A stretch of DNA of 64,000 nucleotides from Paracidovorax oryzae ATCC 19882. Its GTDB lineage: Bacteria > Pseudomonadota > Gammaproteobacteria > Burkholderiales > Burkholderiaceae_C. Shown here one piece after another: positions 8,020 to 16,874 of this stretch. Both the position numbers and the translations under genes were made by a program. The stretch covers positions 62,001 to 126,000 of the forward strand of contig NZ_JMKU01000009.1 of the NCBI RefSeq assembly GCF_000687165.1, in the 5' to 3' direction. The notes under the pieces were generated by a model that had not been told where the DNA came from, made no database searches, and saw nothing but the letters and a program-made list of their open reading frames with translations. Each line of letters opens with the position of its first letter. Position 1 is the stretch's first letter.

Positions 8020-9222
8020 ATGGCTTGGGATGGATGGAGAACGGGGACGCGGCTCGTCCTGGCCTTCGGATCGGTGGCGCTGCTGGTGGCATGGCTCATG
8101 GGCGTGGGGCTGTCCGATATCGGCCGGGCGCAGGAGGCCCACCGCGCCGTGCTGCAGGCGGCGTCGGCCCTGCCGGATGCCGCCCAGCGCGCACCGATCG
8201 AGCGCGCGGTCGCCACGGCCGAGTCCGAACTCTCCAGCATGCGTGCCTGGCTGCTGGGCCTGGGCTGCGCGGTCTTCGTGGTGGCGGGCGCGGCCTTCGT
8301 GCTGCTGCGCCGCGGCATCGTGGCCCCGCTCGACCAGGCCATCCTCATCGCCGAGACCGTCGCCGCCGGCGACCTGAGCCAGGAGTTCAGCTCCGACCTG
8401 CAGGGCGATTTCGGGCGCCTGCTCGGGGCGCTGGGCACCATGGAAGACACGCTGACCGAACTCGTCTCGCGCATCCAGCAGTCCACCCATGCCATCGGCG
8501 CCAGCGCCGGGGAGATCGACGCCGGCAACGGCGACCTGGAGCGCCGCACGGGCGAGCAGGTCGCCTCCCTGGCCGAGACCGCGCAGAGCATGGAGCAGCT
8601 CACCGCCACCGTCCGCCAGAACGCCGACCGCGCGCGCTCCGCCAGCGGCCTGGCCGTGCAGGCCTCCGGCACGGCCGAGCGCGGCGGCGCCGTGGTGGGC
8701 CAGGTCGTGCAGACCATGCAGGCCATCAGCGGCAGCTCGCACAAGATCGTGGACATCATCCAGGTGATCGAAGGCATCGCCTTCCAGACCAACATCCTGG
8801 CGCTCAACGCGGCCGTGGAAGCCGCCCGCGCGGGCGAGCAGGGCCGCGGCTTCGCCGTGGTCGCCTCCGAAGTGCGCAGCCTGGCGCAGCGCAGCGCGGT
8901 GGCCGCGCGCGAGATCAAGGGCCTGATCGACGCGTCGGTGGAGCAGGTGCGCAGCGGCGCCGGGCTGGTGGACGAGGCGGGGCGCACCATGCAGGACATC
9001 GTCGGCGCGGTGGGGCAGGTCAGCGGCCTGCTGGCGGAAATCTCGCACGCGCTGCAGGAGCAGAGCGACGGCATCGTCCACGTGAACCAGTCGGTGGCGC
9101 AGATGGAAGGCACCACGCAGCAGAACGCCGCGCTGGTGCAGCAGGCCTCGCGTGCGGCCACGGCGCTGAACGACCGCGCGCAGGACCTTCAGCGTGCGGT
9201 GGGGGCGTTCAAGCTGGATTGA
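8020..9222 (+). CDS. Methyl-accepting chemotaxis protein, short periplasmic domain
   Basis: This transmembrane chemoreceptor of 400 residues signals through CheW/CheA. TM1 spans about residues 11-30 and TM2 about 76-97, leaving only about 45 periplasmic residues, too few for a standard four-helix-bundle sensor. A HAMP segment follows, then the signalling helices with the hairpin tip [20 protein letters not shown]. There is no C-terminal NWETF-type tether; the protein ends FKLD. I chose the ATG at 8020, preceded by AGGAG with good spacing, over the upstream ATG at 7975. It lies opposite to its neighbours, between the yciO-like and M50 genes, and its short ectodomain suggests sensing in the membrane or through a partner. 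Confidence 0.93.
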   Translation: MAWDGWRTGTRLVLAFGSVALLVAWLMGVGLSDIGRAQEAHRAVLQAASALPDAAQRAPIERAVATAESELSSMRAWLLGLGCAVFVVAGAAFVLLRRGIVAPLDQAILIAETVAAGDLSQEFSSDLQGDFGRLLGALGTMEDTLTELVSRIQQSTHAIGASAGEIDAGNGDLERRTGEQVASLAETAQSMEQLTATVRQNADRARSASGLAVQASGTAERGGAVVGQVVQTMQAISGSSHKIVDIIQVIEGIAFQTNILALNAAVEAARAGEQGRGFAVVASEVRSLAQRSAVAAREIKGLIDASVEQVRSGAGLVDEAGRTMQDIVGAVGQVSGLLAEISHALQEQSDGIVHVNQSVAQMEGTTQQNAALVQQASRAATALNDRAQDLQRAVGAFKLD

Positions 9223-9230
9223 GCCGGTCT

Positions 9231-9866
9231 CTACAGCCCCAGCGCCGACAGCGGCCCGCGGCCCTCGCGCACCACGCGCGGATCGCCACCCGTGGCCATG
9301 TCGGTCAGGTCCACCACGGTGGTCGGCTCCAGCGGGCAGGCGCCCGCGTCCACCACGGCATCGATCTGGTGCTCGAAGCGCGCGCGGATCTCGGCGGGGT
9401 CGTTCATGGGTTCCGTCTCGCCCGGCGGGATCAGCGTCGTGGCCAGCAGGGGGGCGCCGTGCAGCTCCAGCAGCAGCTGCAGCCCCTTGCGGTCGGGCAC
9501 GCGCAGGCCGATGGTCTTGCGCTGCGGATGGCTCACGCGGCGCGGCACTTCCTTGGTCGCGTCCAGGATGAAGGTGTAGGGGCCGGGCGTGGCCTGCTTC
9601 ACGAGGCGGTACTGCCGGTTGTCCACGCGCGCGTAGTTCGACACTTCCGACAGGTCGCGGCACAGCAGCGTCAGATGGTGCTTCTCGTCCACCTGCCGGA
9701 TGCGGCGCAGCCGGTCCACGGCGTCCTTGTCGTCGAGCTGGCAGACGAGCGCGTAGCTGGAATCCGTGGGCACGGCGAGCACCGCGCCGCGGGCCAGCAG
9801 GGCTGCGGCCTGCTTGAGCAGCCGGGGCTGCGGGTTGTCGGGGTGGACTTCGAAATACTGGGCCAT
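9231..9866 (-). CDS. YciO-family protein (Sua5/YrdC/YciO threonylcarbamoyl-AMP synthase-like)
   Basis: The 211-residue product belongs to the Sua5/YrdC/YciO fold, whose YrdC and Sua5 members make threonylcarbamoyl-AMP for the t6A37 modification of tRNA. The sequence resembles the YciO branch: AVPTDSSYALVCQ near the N-terminus, LVKQATPGPYTFILDAT in the middle, and RKTIGLRVPDRKGLQLLLEL. YciO itself has weak or uncertain activity, so its role is not settled. The ATG at 9866 follows the PHP gene stop by 7 bases, and both are probably one transcript. It converges with the chemoreceptor gene, which ends 8 bases away. Confidence 0.85.
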   Translation of the reverse strand: MAQYFEVHPDNPQPRLLKQAAALLARGAVLAVPTDSSYALVCQLDDKDAVDRLRRIRQVDEKHHLTLLCRDLSEVSNYARVDNRQYRLVKQATPGPYTFILDATKEVPRRVSHPQRKTIGLRVPDRKGLQLLLELHGAPLLATTLIPPGETEPMNDPAEIRARFEHQIDAVVDAGACPLEPTTVVDLTDMATGGDPRVVREGRGPLSALGL

Positions 9867-9873
9867 GGGGTTC

Positions 9874-10740
9874 TCAGTGGGCGCGCCGCACGCGGTCGGC
9901 CAGCAGATCCCACACGGGCGTGAGGGCACCGGGCAGGGGCGGCAGCGTGCCCAGGTCGGTGTGCGATTCGTCGGGGCTGTGGAAGTCGCTGCCGCGCGAG
10001 GCGGCCAGGCCGAATTCCTGCGCCATGGCCGCGTAGATGCCGTATTCGGCGGCCGTATGGCTTCCCGTCACCACCTCGACGCCCTGGCCGCCATGCTGGC
10101 GGAATTCGGAAAACAGCGCGTATTCCTGCGTGGCCGAGAACTTGTAGCGGGCCGGGTGCGCGATCACGGCCATGCCGCCGGCCTGCGTGATCCAGCGCAC
10201 CGCGTCGCCCAGCGCGGCCCAGCGGTGCGGCACGTAGCCGGGCTTGCCCTCGGTGAGGAAGCGGCGGAACACCTCGGAGGTGTCGCGGCACACGCCCGTC
10301 TCGACCAGGAAGCGCGCGAAATGCGTGCGGGAGATGAGTTCGGGATTGCCCACGTAGCGCAGGGCGCCTTCGTAGGCATCGCGGATGCCGACCTGCGCGA
10401 GCTGCTGCGCCATCTCCTGCGCGCGCTGGCCGCGGCCGCCGCGCGTGTCGGACAGGCCCTGCACCAGCTGCGCATCGTCCGGATCGAAGCCGAGCCCGAC
10501 GATGTGCACCGTGGTGCCGATGAAGGTCACCGAGATCTCCACGCCGGTGAGGTAGTCCATGCCCTGCGCGGCCGCGGCGGCCATGGCGCGGTGCTGGCCG
10601 CCCACTTCGTCGTGGTCGGTCAGGGCCCACAGCTCGACGCCGTTGGCGCGCGCCCGCTGTGCCAGTGCCTCGGGCGTGAGCGTGCCGTCGGAGACCACGG
10701 AGTGGCAGTGCAGGTCGGCGTTGAGAAAGAGGGTGGTCAC
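9874..10740 (-). CDS. PHP-domain phosphoesterase of the YciV/RNase AM family
   Basis: This 288-residue PHP-domain protein resembles E. coli YciV (TrpH/Rnm), reported as a 3',5'-nucleoside bisphosphate phosphatase and 5'-end RNA trimming enzyme. Metal ligands are visible in DLHCHSVVSDG (residues 9-19), ALTDHDEV, GVEIS, AVIAHPARY and RGSDFHSPDE, in the right order for a trinuclear site. The start codon is GTG (10740). It heads a minus-strand unit with the yciO-like gene. In E. coli yciV and yciO are also neighbours, which supports the assignment. The exact substrate here is inferred. Confidence 0.87.
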   Translation of the reverse strand: MTTLFLNADLHCHSVVSDGTLTPEALAQRARANGVELWALTDHDEVGGQHRAMAAAAAQGMDYLTGVEISVTFIGTTVHIVGLGFDPDDAQLVQGLSDTRGGRGQRAQEMAQQLAQVGIRDAYEGALRYVGNPELISRTHFARFLVETGVCRDTSEVFRRFLTEGKPGYVPHRWAALGDAVRWITQAGGMAVIAHPARYKFSATQEYALFSEFRQHGGQGVEVVTGSHTAAEYGIYAAMAQEFGLAASRGSDFHSPDESHTDLGTLPPLPGALTPVWDLLADRVRRAH

Positions 10741-11001
10741 GGATTCATTCTAGGCGTGCTGCGCGCAGTGCGGTGGCGGCCTCCAGGCCGATGGCGCGCA
10801 GTCGGGACGACCGGGGGAGCCGCTAACGCTTTCCCGGTGCGTTGAAAAGGGAGCAGGCACGCGGATGTACCCAATCAGCGTAACCCCCATTTGATTTTCA
10901 TCAAGAAAGTGTAAAAAAATGCATCAACTGGCATTTGCACTGAGCGGCCTTGCCGCGACTGGCGCGGCCCCTGTCCGGTTTTACCTTTCGAAGGATGATG
11001 T

Positions 11002-12858
11002 ATGGCGTCTTTTTTCCCGAATTTCACGGTGAAGCGCAAGCTGTGGTTCATCGTGCTGGGGCTCCTGGGCAGCATGCTGGCGCTCCTGGTGGGCGTATTG
11101 GCCTATGTGACCCGTGTCGAGGAGAGAACGACCGAAAACCTGCAGGCCATCGGAAAGCGCGTCGCCCTGGCGGAGCGCTGGAAGGGCATGACCCAATTGA
11201 CGGTGGAGCGGCTGGAACTGGGCAGCCTGGTGGCAGATCCGGCGCTGGCCACCCGTCTGAACGATCGCGTCAAGTCCATGCTGACTTCCATCGGCGCATT
11301 GCAAAAGGAGATCACGGATGCGGCGGACACGCCGGAGGACAAGGCCCAGCTCGAGCGGATCGCGGTGGCGCGCGCCGAGGCATTGAAGGTCACCGCGCGA
11401 TTGCAGGGCACGCCGGACATCGAGGCCCGGCGCAAGATGGTGGAAGAGGCCTTGATGGGCACGGTGGCCCGGTATATCGCGGCGCAGGATACCTTCATCC
11501 AGCTGCAGGAATCCCAGCGGCAAGCGGCGATAGCGCAAGGATGGCGGGACCGCGACCGCGCCCTCTGGTTCGCGGCGGGCGCCAGCGCGCTGGTGCTGCT
11601 GCTGGGCATGGTCCTGGCCAATCTCGTCGTGCGCTCCGTCACCGCACCCCTGGCGCGTGCCGTGGGCGTGGCCGAAGCGATCGCCCGGGGAGACCTGACG
11701 GCAGAGGTGCAGGACGAGCGCAGGGATGAACTGGGACAGTTGCTGCGTTCCCTGTCGGCCATGTCCGCGCGGCTGCGCAGCCTGGTCTCGGAGGTGCGGT
11801 CGGGGGTGGAATCGGTGTCCGCTGCTTCGGGTGAAATCGCCAGCGGCAACCAGGACCTGTCCGCCCGCACCGAGAATGCCGCCGCCAGCATCGAGGAGAC
11901 CGCGGCCAGCATGGAGGAGTTGACGGCCACCGTTTCCCAGTCTTCCGAGACGGCGCGCCAGGCCAACCAGTTGGCGGCTTCCGCGGCGACGGCAGCCCGC
12001 CGGGGCGGCGACGTGGTGGGCGGCGTGGTCGCCAGCATGCAGCAGATCACCGACAGCTCACGCAAGATCAGCGACATCATCTCGGTGATCGACGGCATCG
12101 CCTTCCAGACCAACATCCTGGCGCTGAACGCGGCCGTCGAAGCCGCCCGCGCGGGAGAGCAGGGCCGCGGCTTCGCCGTGGTGGCCAGCGAGGTGCGCAG
12201 CCTGGCCGGCCGCTCGGCCGAAGCCGCCAAGGAAATAAAGGCCTTGATCCATGCCTCGGTGCAGAACGTGGAGTCCGGCTCGCACCAGGTCGCGCAGGCG
12301 GGCGATGCCATGGGCGAGATCGTCAGCGGCGTGCAGCGCGTGTCCGATCTCATCGGCGAGATCACGGCCTCTTCCTCCGAGCAGCGCGACGGCATCGCCC
12401 AGATCAACCAGGCCATCACCCAGCTGGACCAGATGACCCAGCAGAACGCCGCGCTGGTGGAAGAATCCAGCGCCGCCGCCGGCGCCATGCGCGACCAGGC
12501 ACGCCGGCTGGCGGAGGTGGTGGCCGTGTTCAACGTGGGGGCCATGGCCGCCGCACCGGCGCGGCCCGTGGTCCCGGCACCGGTACCGGCACCGGTACCG
12601 GTACCGGCGGCACGCCCTGCCACGGGCGGCTCCGGCACGGCCGTGGCTCGGGCCCCGCGCCCGGCGCTGGCGCCTGCGGCCGCGCCGCGTCCGGTCCATT
12701 CCGGGGCCGCGCAGGCGCGTTCCGCCTCACCCGCAGCCGCAGCCGCAGTCTCCAGCCCGGCGCCAGCGCCGCGCGCGGCTGCCGCGCCACCCGCTGCAGC
12801 CCCGCGGGCATCCGCCCGGGCCGCCTCCACGGCGGACAGCGACTGGGAAACCTTCTGA
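11002..12858 (+). CDS. Methyl-accepting chemotaxis protein with DWETF C-terminal tether
   Basis: The 618-residue chemoreceptor has TM1 at about residues 14-36, a periplasmic four-helix-bundle-type region to about 185, TM2 at about 190-212, then HAMP and the signalling domain with the tip [20 protein letters not shown]. After the signalling helices comes a Pro/Ala-rich flexible linker of about 100 residues ending in DWETF, close to the NWETF pentapeptide that docks CheR and CheB on high-abundance receptors. It is thus the only one of the window's three receptors able to recruit the adaptation enzymes. The ATG at 11002 follows AAGGA. The upstream 260 bases hold its promoter region, but I could not fix a FliA-type motif. 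Confidence 0.95.
   Translation: MASFFPNFTVKRKLWFIVLGLLGSMLALLVGVLAYVTRVEERTTENLQAIGKRVALAERWKGMTQLTVERLELGSLVADPALATRLNDRVKSMLTSIGALQKEITDAADTPEDKAQLERIAVARAEALKVTARLQGTPDIEARRKMVEEALMGTVARYIAAQDTFIQLQESQRQAAIAQGWRDRDRALWFAAGASALVLLLGMVLANLVVRSVTAPLARAVGVAEAIARGDLTAEVQDERRDELGQLLRSLSAMSARLRSLVSEVRSGVESVSAASGEIASGNQDLSARTENAAASIEETAASMEELTATVSQSSETARQANQLAASAATAARRGGDVVGGVVASMQQITDSSRKISDIISVIDGIAFQTNILALNAAVEAARAGEQGRGFAVVASEVRSLAGRSAEAAKEIKALIHASVQNVESGSHQVAQAGDAMGEIVSGVQRVSDLIGEITASSSEQRDGIAQINQAITQLDQMTQQNAALVEESSAAAGAMRDQARRLAEVVAVFNVGAMAAAPARPVVPAPVPAPVPVPAARPATGGSGTAVARAPRPALAPAAAPRPVHSGAAQARSASPAAAAAVSSPAPAPRAAAAPPAAAPRASARAASTADSDWETF
12574..12609 (+). repeat. Six-base tandem repeat (GGCACC/GGTACC units) inside chemoreceptor linker
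   Basis: About six copies of a hexamer alternating GCACCG and GTACCG encode Pro-Ala/Pro-Val dipeptides in the linker before the DWETF tether. The unit length is a multiple of three, so copy-number change would lengthen or shorten the linker without a frameshift. Confidence 0.6.
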
Positions 12859-12867
12859 GCGCCCGGC

Positions 12868-14583
12868 TCAGGTCTGCGCACCCTCCACCAGGAACTGCAC
12901 CCGCCGCTCGCCCTTCCACTCGTTCACGTCGAGCCGGAACGCCAGCAGCACGCGCGCCGGCAGCGGCTCCGTGTGGCCGAACCAGATGCCGTCCACCGGG
13001 CGGCCCTGGTGCAGCAGCTTGAGCGACAGGTGGTTCTTGCCTTCGCCCACGAGGCGCTGGCTGACGATCTCCACCTCCTCGCTGAAGGTGGGCGGCGCGA
13101 AGCCCTGACCCCAGACCTCGCGGTGCAGCGTGTCCACGAGTTCGGCGCGGCAGTATTCCGGCGAGAGCGGTCCGTCGGTGTCGAGCCGGCGCATGAGCGT
13201 GGCGGCATCCAGCCACTCCTGGGCCACCTGGGCGAACGCGCGCTCGAACACCGGGAACCGGTCCTTCGCCACGGTGCATCCAGCCGCCATCGCATGGCCG
13301 CCGAACTTCAGGATCACGCCCGGATGGCGCTTGGCCACCAGGTCCAGCGCATCGCGCAGGTGGAAGCCGGGAATGGAGCGGCCCGAGCCCTTGATCTCGT
13401 CCTCCTTGCCCGGCGCACTGCTGGTGGCGAACACGAAGGTCGGCCGGTGCAGCCGGTCCTTGATGCGGGATGCCACGATGCCGACCACGCCCTCGTGGAA
13501 GTCCGGGTCCCACACGCTCACCGCGGCCGGCGGCTCGTCGTTCTCGCCGAACAGGCTCTCGGCCATCAGCAGCGCCTGCTCGCGCATGCCGCCCTCGATC
13601 TCGCGCCGCTCGCGGTTGATGGCGTCGAGCGTGCGCGCCAGTTCCGCGGCCCGGCCCGGGTCGTCGGTCAGCAGGCATTCGATGCCCAGCGTCATGTCCG
13701 CGAGCCGCCCGGCCGCGTTGATGCGCGGGCCCAGCGCGAAGCCGAAATCGAAGGTCGTCGCCACCGCCGCCTTGCGGCCCGCCGCGTCGAACAGCGCCGC
13801 GATGCCCGCCGGCATGTGGCCCGCGCGGATGCGCTTGAGCCCCTGCGCCACCAGGCGCCGGTTGTTCGCGTCCAGCCGCACCACGTCGGCCACCGTGCCC
13901 AGCGCGACCAGCGGCAGCAGCGGCTCCAGCTTCGGCTGGCCGGCCTTGTCGAACACGCCGCGTTCGCGCAGCTCCGCGCGCAGCGCCATCAGCACGTAGA
14001 ACATCACGCCCACGCCGGCGATGGACTTGCTCTCGAAGGTGCAGCCCGGCTGGTTGGGGTTCACGATGGCATCGGCCTGGGGCAGTTCCGGGCCGGGCAG
14101 GTGGTGGTCGGTGACCAGCACCGACAGGCCCAGCGCCCTGGCCTCGGCCACGCCCTCCACGCTGGCGATGCCGTTGTCCACCGTGACCAGCAGGTCGGCC
14201 CCGCGCTCGTGCACGCGGCGCGCGATGGCCGGGCTCAGGCCGTAGCCGTCGGCGATGCGGTCGGGCACCAGGTAGTCCACCTCGCGCGCGCCCAGCAGCC
14301 GCAGGCCGCGCACCGCCACGGCGCAGGCCGTGGCCCCGTCGCAGTCGTAGTCGGCCACCACGACGATGCGCCGGTCCTGCGCGATCGCGTCGGCCAGCAG
14401 CGCCGCGGCCTCGCGCGTGCCCCGCAAACCGGGCGGCGGCAGCAGCCGCGCCAGCGCGTCGTCCAGCTCGTCGTGCGCGGTCACGCCGCGTGCCGCGTAC
14501 AGCCGCGCGAGCAGCGGATGCACGCCCGCCTGCTCCAGCGCCCACACGGCGCGGGGCGGGATGTCCCGGGCCACGATCTTCAT
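12868..14583 (-). CDS. recJ: Single-stranded-DNA-specific 5'-3' exonuclease RecJ
   Basis: RecJ degrades single-stranded DNA 5' to 3' in RecFOR recombination, mismatch repair and base-excision repair. The 571-residue product has the DHH-family motifs: VVADYDCDGATA (aspartates 78, 80, 82), the DHH triad at 159-161 in VLVTDHHLPG, and the DHHA1 region with GRSIPGFHLRDAL and KFGGHAMAAGCT. The start ATG at 14583 overlaps the stop of the upstream rpfE-like gene by 3 bases (ATGA), indicating translational coupling. It converges with the chemoreceptor gene ending at 12858. Confidence 0.96.
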   Translation of the reverse strand: MKIVARDIPPRAVWALEQAGVHPLLARLYAARGVTAHDELDDALARLLPPPGLRGTREAAALLADAIAQDRRIVVVADYDCDGATACAVAVRGLRLLGAREVDYLVPDRIADGYGLSPAIARRVHERGADLLVTVDNGIASVEGVAEARALGLSVLVTDHHLPGPELPQADAIVNPNQPGCTFESKSIAGVGVMFYVLMALRAELRERGVFDKAGQPKLEPLLPLVALGTVADVVRLDANNRRLVAQGLKRIRAGHMPAGIAALFDAAGRKAAVATTFDFGFALGPRINAAGRLADMTLGIECLLTDDPGRAAELARTLDAINRERREIEGGMREQALLMAESLFGENDEPPAAVSVWDPDFHEGVVGIVASRIKDRLHRPTFVFATSSAPGKEDEIKGSGRSIPGFHLRDALDLVAKRHPGVILKFGGHAMAAGCTVAKDRFPVFERAFAQVAQEWLDAATLMRRLDTDGPLSPEYCRAELVDTLHREVWGQGFAPPTFSEEVEIVSQRLVGEGKNHLSLKLLHQGRPVDGIWFGHTEPLPARVLLAFRLDVNEWKGERRVQFLVEGAQT

Positions 14584-15536
14584 AGCTGCTCCTGCACGGC
14601 CTGGAAGCGCACCGGCCGCAGCCTGCGCCGCAGGCGCTCCAGCAGGCCCGTGGGCGCCGTCTCCCAGGCCATGGCGCTGCGCTCGCCGCACAGCGTCAGG
14701 CGCGCGGCGCCGCCGCGCTCCACATGGTCCGCCAGCCGGGCGACCGGCCCGGCGTCCAGCGCCTTCCAGCCCTCGGCCCAGGCGCGCCAGTCCTCGTGCA
14801 ACGCGGCATCGCGCAGGGCCTGGGGCACCTCGGCCGGCGCAGCGGCGGCCGGCGCCGGGTCGGGCAGGCGGCCCGCGCCGTGCACCCAGAAGGCGTTCAC
14901 CGGCGCCTGCCCGCGCCCGGCGCGCGCATCGTTGAAGGGATGGGTGTAGAGCAGCATCTGCATCTCGCTGTGCAGGCGGTGCAGCAGCCGCGCCCGGGCC
15001 GCATCGGGCATCCAGGCGCGCACGTCGCGCTGCACCACCCGGTCCAGCGAGGCCGTGGCCAGCCCGTCGAACAGCGCGGAGCGCGCCAGCCAGCGCGTGG
15101 GCGCGTGGTAGGCCAGCTCGATGCCGTCCTCCGCGAACCAGGGCGCGAGGATGCCCATCAGCTCGCGCGATGCGGCTTCGTCCAGGCCCAGCGAGGCCGG
15201 GTCCGCCAGCATGACCTGGTCGGCCCCCACCTGCCACTGGCAGGGCGTCACCCAGGCCCAGGCCGACCCGTCGGCCGGGCCCGGCTGCGCCGCATGGCGC
15301 TCCCAGGCCGCCCAGGGCGTGGTGCCGGCGCGGCTGGCCGGCAGGCCCAGGTGGCGCGCCAGCGCGCGCTCGTGCGGCGGGGTGAAGTCGGATTCCTCGC
15401 CGGCATCCGTGCCGGCGGGCGACAGGCGCGCGAGCAGCCGGTCCAGGTGGGGCAGGCCGAGGCCCTGCAGGGCCTGCCGGCACCCCGGCGCCGTGCTGGC
15501 CGCCAGGGGAATGAGCAAATGGTGGATCTCCGACAT
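14580..15536 (-). CDS. RpfE-like / phosphoglycerate mutase-like protein coupled to recJ
   Basis: The 318-residue product resembles a conserved family related to the alkaline phosphatase/independent phosphoglycerate mutase fold that includes Xanthomonas RpfE; the recognisable core is SEMQMLLYTHPFNDARAGRG followed by PVNAFWVHGAGRLPD. No complete catalytic metal set is evident to me, so enzyme activity is doubtful. In Xanthomonas rpfE also neighbours recJ, which supports the identity. The start ATG at 15536 is divergent from lolC at 15621, with 84 bases between. The 3' end overlaps recJ by 4 bases. The biochemical function is unknown. Confidence 0.7.
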   Translation of the reverse strand: MSEIHHLLIPLAASTAPGCRQALQGLGLPHLDRLLARLSPAGTDAGEESDFTPPHERALARHLGLPASRAGTTPWAAWERHAAQPGPADGSAWAWVTPCQWQVGADQVMLADPASLGLDEAASRELMGILAPWFAEDGIELAYHAPTRWLARSALFDGLATASLDRVVQRDVRAWMPDAARARLLHRLHSEMQMLLYTHPFNDARAGRGQAPVNAFWVHGAGRLPDPAPAAAAPAEVPQALRDAALHEDWRAWAEGWKALDAGPVARLADHVERGGAARLTLCGERSAMAWETAPTGLLERLRRRLRPVRFQAVQEQL

Positions 15537-15620
15537 GGCGGGTATTGTCCGGGATGCCACAATCGGCGCCGTCCCGCTGCCGCCAATCCCGTCGCGGCGC
15601 GGGGCCGCTTTTTCCCCACC

Positions 15621-16874
15621 ATGCAACTTCCCTACGAACTGGCCCTGGGCTGGCGCTACACCCGGGCCGGACGCGCCACGCGGCGCAACGGCTTCATCTC
15701 GTTCATCTCCGGCGTATCGATGCTGGGCATCGCCCTCGGCGTCGCCGCCCTCATCATCGTGCTCAGCGTGATGAACGGCTTCCAGAAGGAAGTGCGCGAC
15801 CGCATGCTCAGCGTGGTCTCCCACGTCGAGATCTTCGCGCCCCAGGGCGCCGCGCTGCCCGATCCCGCGCTCACCATGGCCGAGGCCCGCAAGAACCCCG
15901 AGGTGGTCGGCGCCGCGCCCTTCGTCGGCTCGCAGGCGCTCATCGCCCGGGGCGAGGACATGAAGGGCGCCCTGGTGCGCGGCATCGACCCGGCCCGCGA
16001 AGGCGAGGTGACCGATCTGGCGGCAAAGAACGCCGATGCCGTGCAGACGCTGACGCCGGGCAGCTTCCATGTGGTGCTGGGCGTGGAGCTGGCGCGGGCG
16101 CTCGGCGTGCGCGTGGGCGATCCCGTCACCCTCATCGCGCCGGGCGGGCAGGTCACGCCGGCCGGCGTGGTGCCGCGCCTCAAGCAGATGACGGTCTCGG
16201 GCCTCTTCGAATCCGGCCACTACGAATACGACTCCGCCCTGGTGCTCATGCACCATGCCGACGCCGAGCGCATCTTCCGCCTGGAAGGCCCCACCGGCAT
16301 CCGCCTGAAGCTGCGCGATCTGCACCAGGCGCCGGAGGTGACGCAGGAACTCGCCCGCACCCTCTCCGGTGACCTGCTGATCCGCGACTGGACGCAGCAG
16401 AACCGCACCTGGTTCGCCGCCGTCCAGCTCGAAAAGCGCATGATGTTCATCATCCTCACGCTCATCGTGGCGGTGGCGGCCTTCAACCTGGTCTCCACCC
16501 TGGTCATGACCGTGACCGACAAGCGTGCCGACATCGCCATCCTGCGCACCCTGGGCGCGAGCCCGCGCAGCATCATGGCCGTGTTCGTGGTGCAGGGCGC
16601 GCTCGTGGGCGTGATCGGCACGGCCTGCGGGCTGGCGCTCGGCCTGCTCGTGGCCTTCAACATCGACGTCATCGTGCCGGCCATCGAGCATGCGCTGCAC
16701 GCCAGCTTCCTGCCCAAAGACATCTACCTGATCAGCAAGATGCCCAGCGACCCCCAGAGCAGCGACATCACCCCCATCGCGGTCATCTCCCTGGTGCTGG
16801 CCTTCGCGGCCACCCTGTACCCGAGCTGGCGCGCCAGCCGCGTGAATCCCGCGGAGGCGCTTCGTTATGAGTAG
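15621..16874 (+). CDS. lolC: Lipoprotein-releasing ABC transporter permease (LolC/LolE, possibly LolF type)
   Basis: The 417-residue inner-membrane protein is the permease of the Lol system that extracts lipoproteins from the inner membrane and passes them to LolA. It shows the family layout: an N-terminal TM in [20 protein letters not shown], a large MacB-type periplasmic domain, then three C-terminal TMs around [20 protein letters not shown] (about residues 275-294) and ending [17 protein letters not shown]. Only one permease gene precedes lolD here, as in species where a single LolF homodimer replaces LolC plus LolE; a second permease elsewhere cannot be excluded. Its stop lies inside the start of lolD. 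Confidence 0.92.
   Translation: MQLPYELALGWRYTRAGRATRRNGFISFISGVSMLGIALGVAALIIVLSVMNGFQKEVRDRMLSVVSHVEIFAPQGAALPDPALTMAEARKNPEVVGAAPFVGSQALIARGEDMKGALVRGIDPAREGEVTDLAAKNADAVQTLTPGSFHVVLGVELARALGVRVGDPVTLIAPGGQVTPAGVVPRLKQMTVSGLFESGHYEYDSALVLMHHADAERIFRLEGPTGIRLKLRDLHQAPEVTQELARTLSGDLLIRDWTQQNRTWFAAVQLEKRMMFIILTLIVAVAAFNLVSTLVMTVTDKRADIAILRTLGASPRSIMAVFVVQGALVGVIGTACGLALGLLVAFNIDVIVPAIEHALHASFLPKDIYLISKMPSDPQSSDITPIAVISLVLAFAATLYPSWRASRVNPAEALRYE

Noticed and set aside
10741-11001. A FliA (sigma-28) promoter for the chemoreceptor at 11002
   Set aside because: TCAAG occurs near 10900, but no GCCGATAA-like partner lies at the right distance.
14584-15483. A possible N-terminal extension of RecJ
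   Set aside because: The RecJ family N-terminus starts at 14583, and the upstream sequence codes for the rpfE-like protein in another frame.
15537-16700. An upstream extension of the rpfE-like frame antisense to lolC
   Set aside because: The extension is open by base composition only; similarity and the natural ATG begin at 15536, and lolC occupies the other strand.
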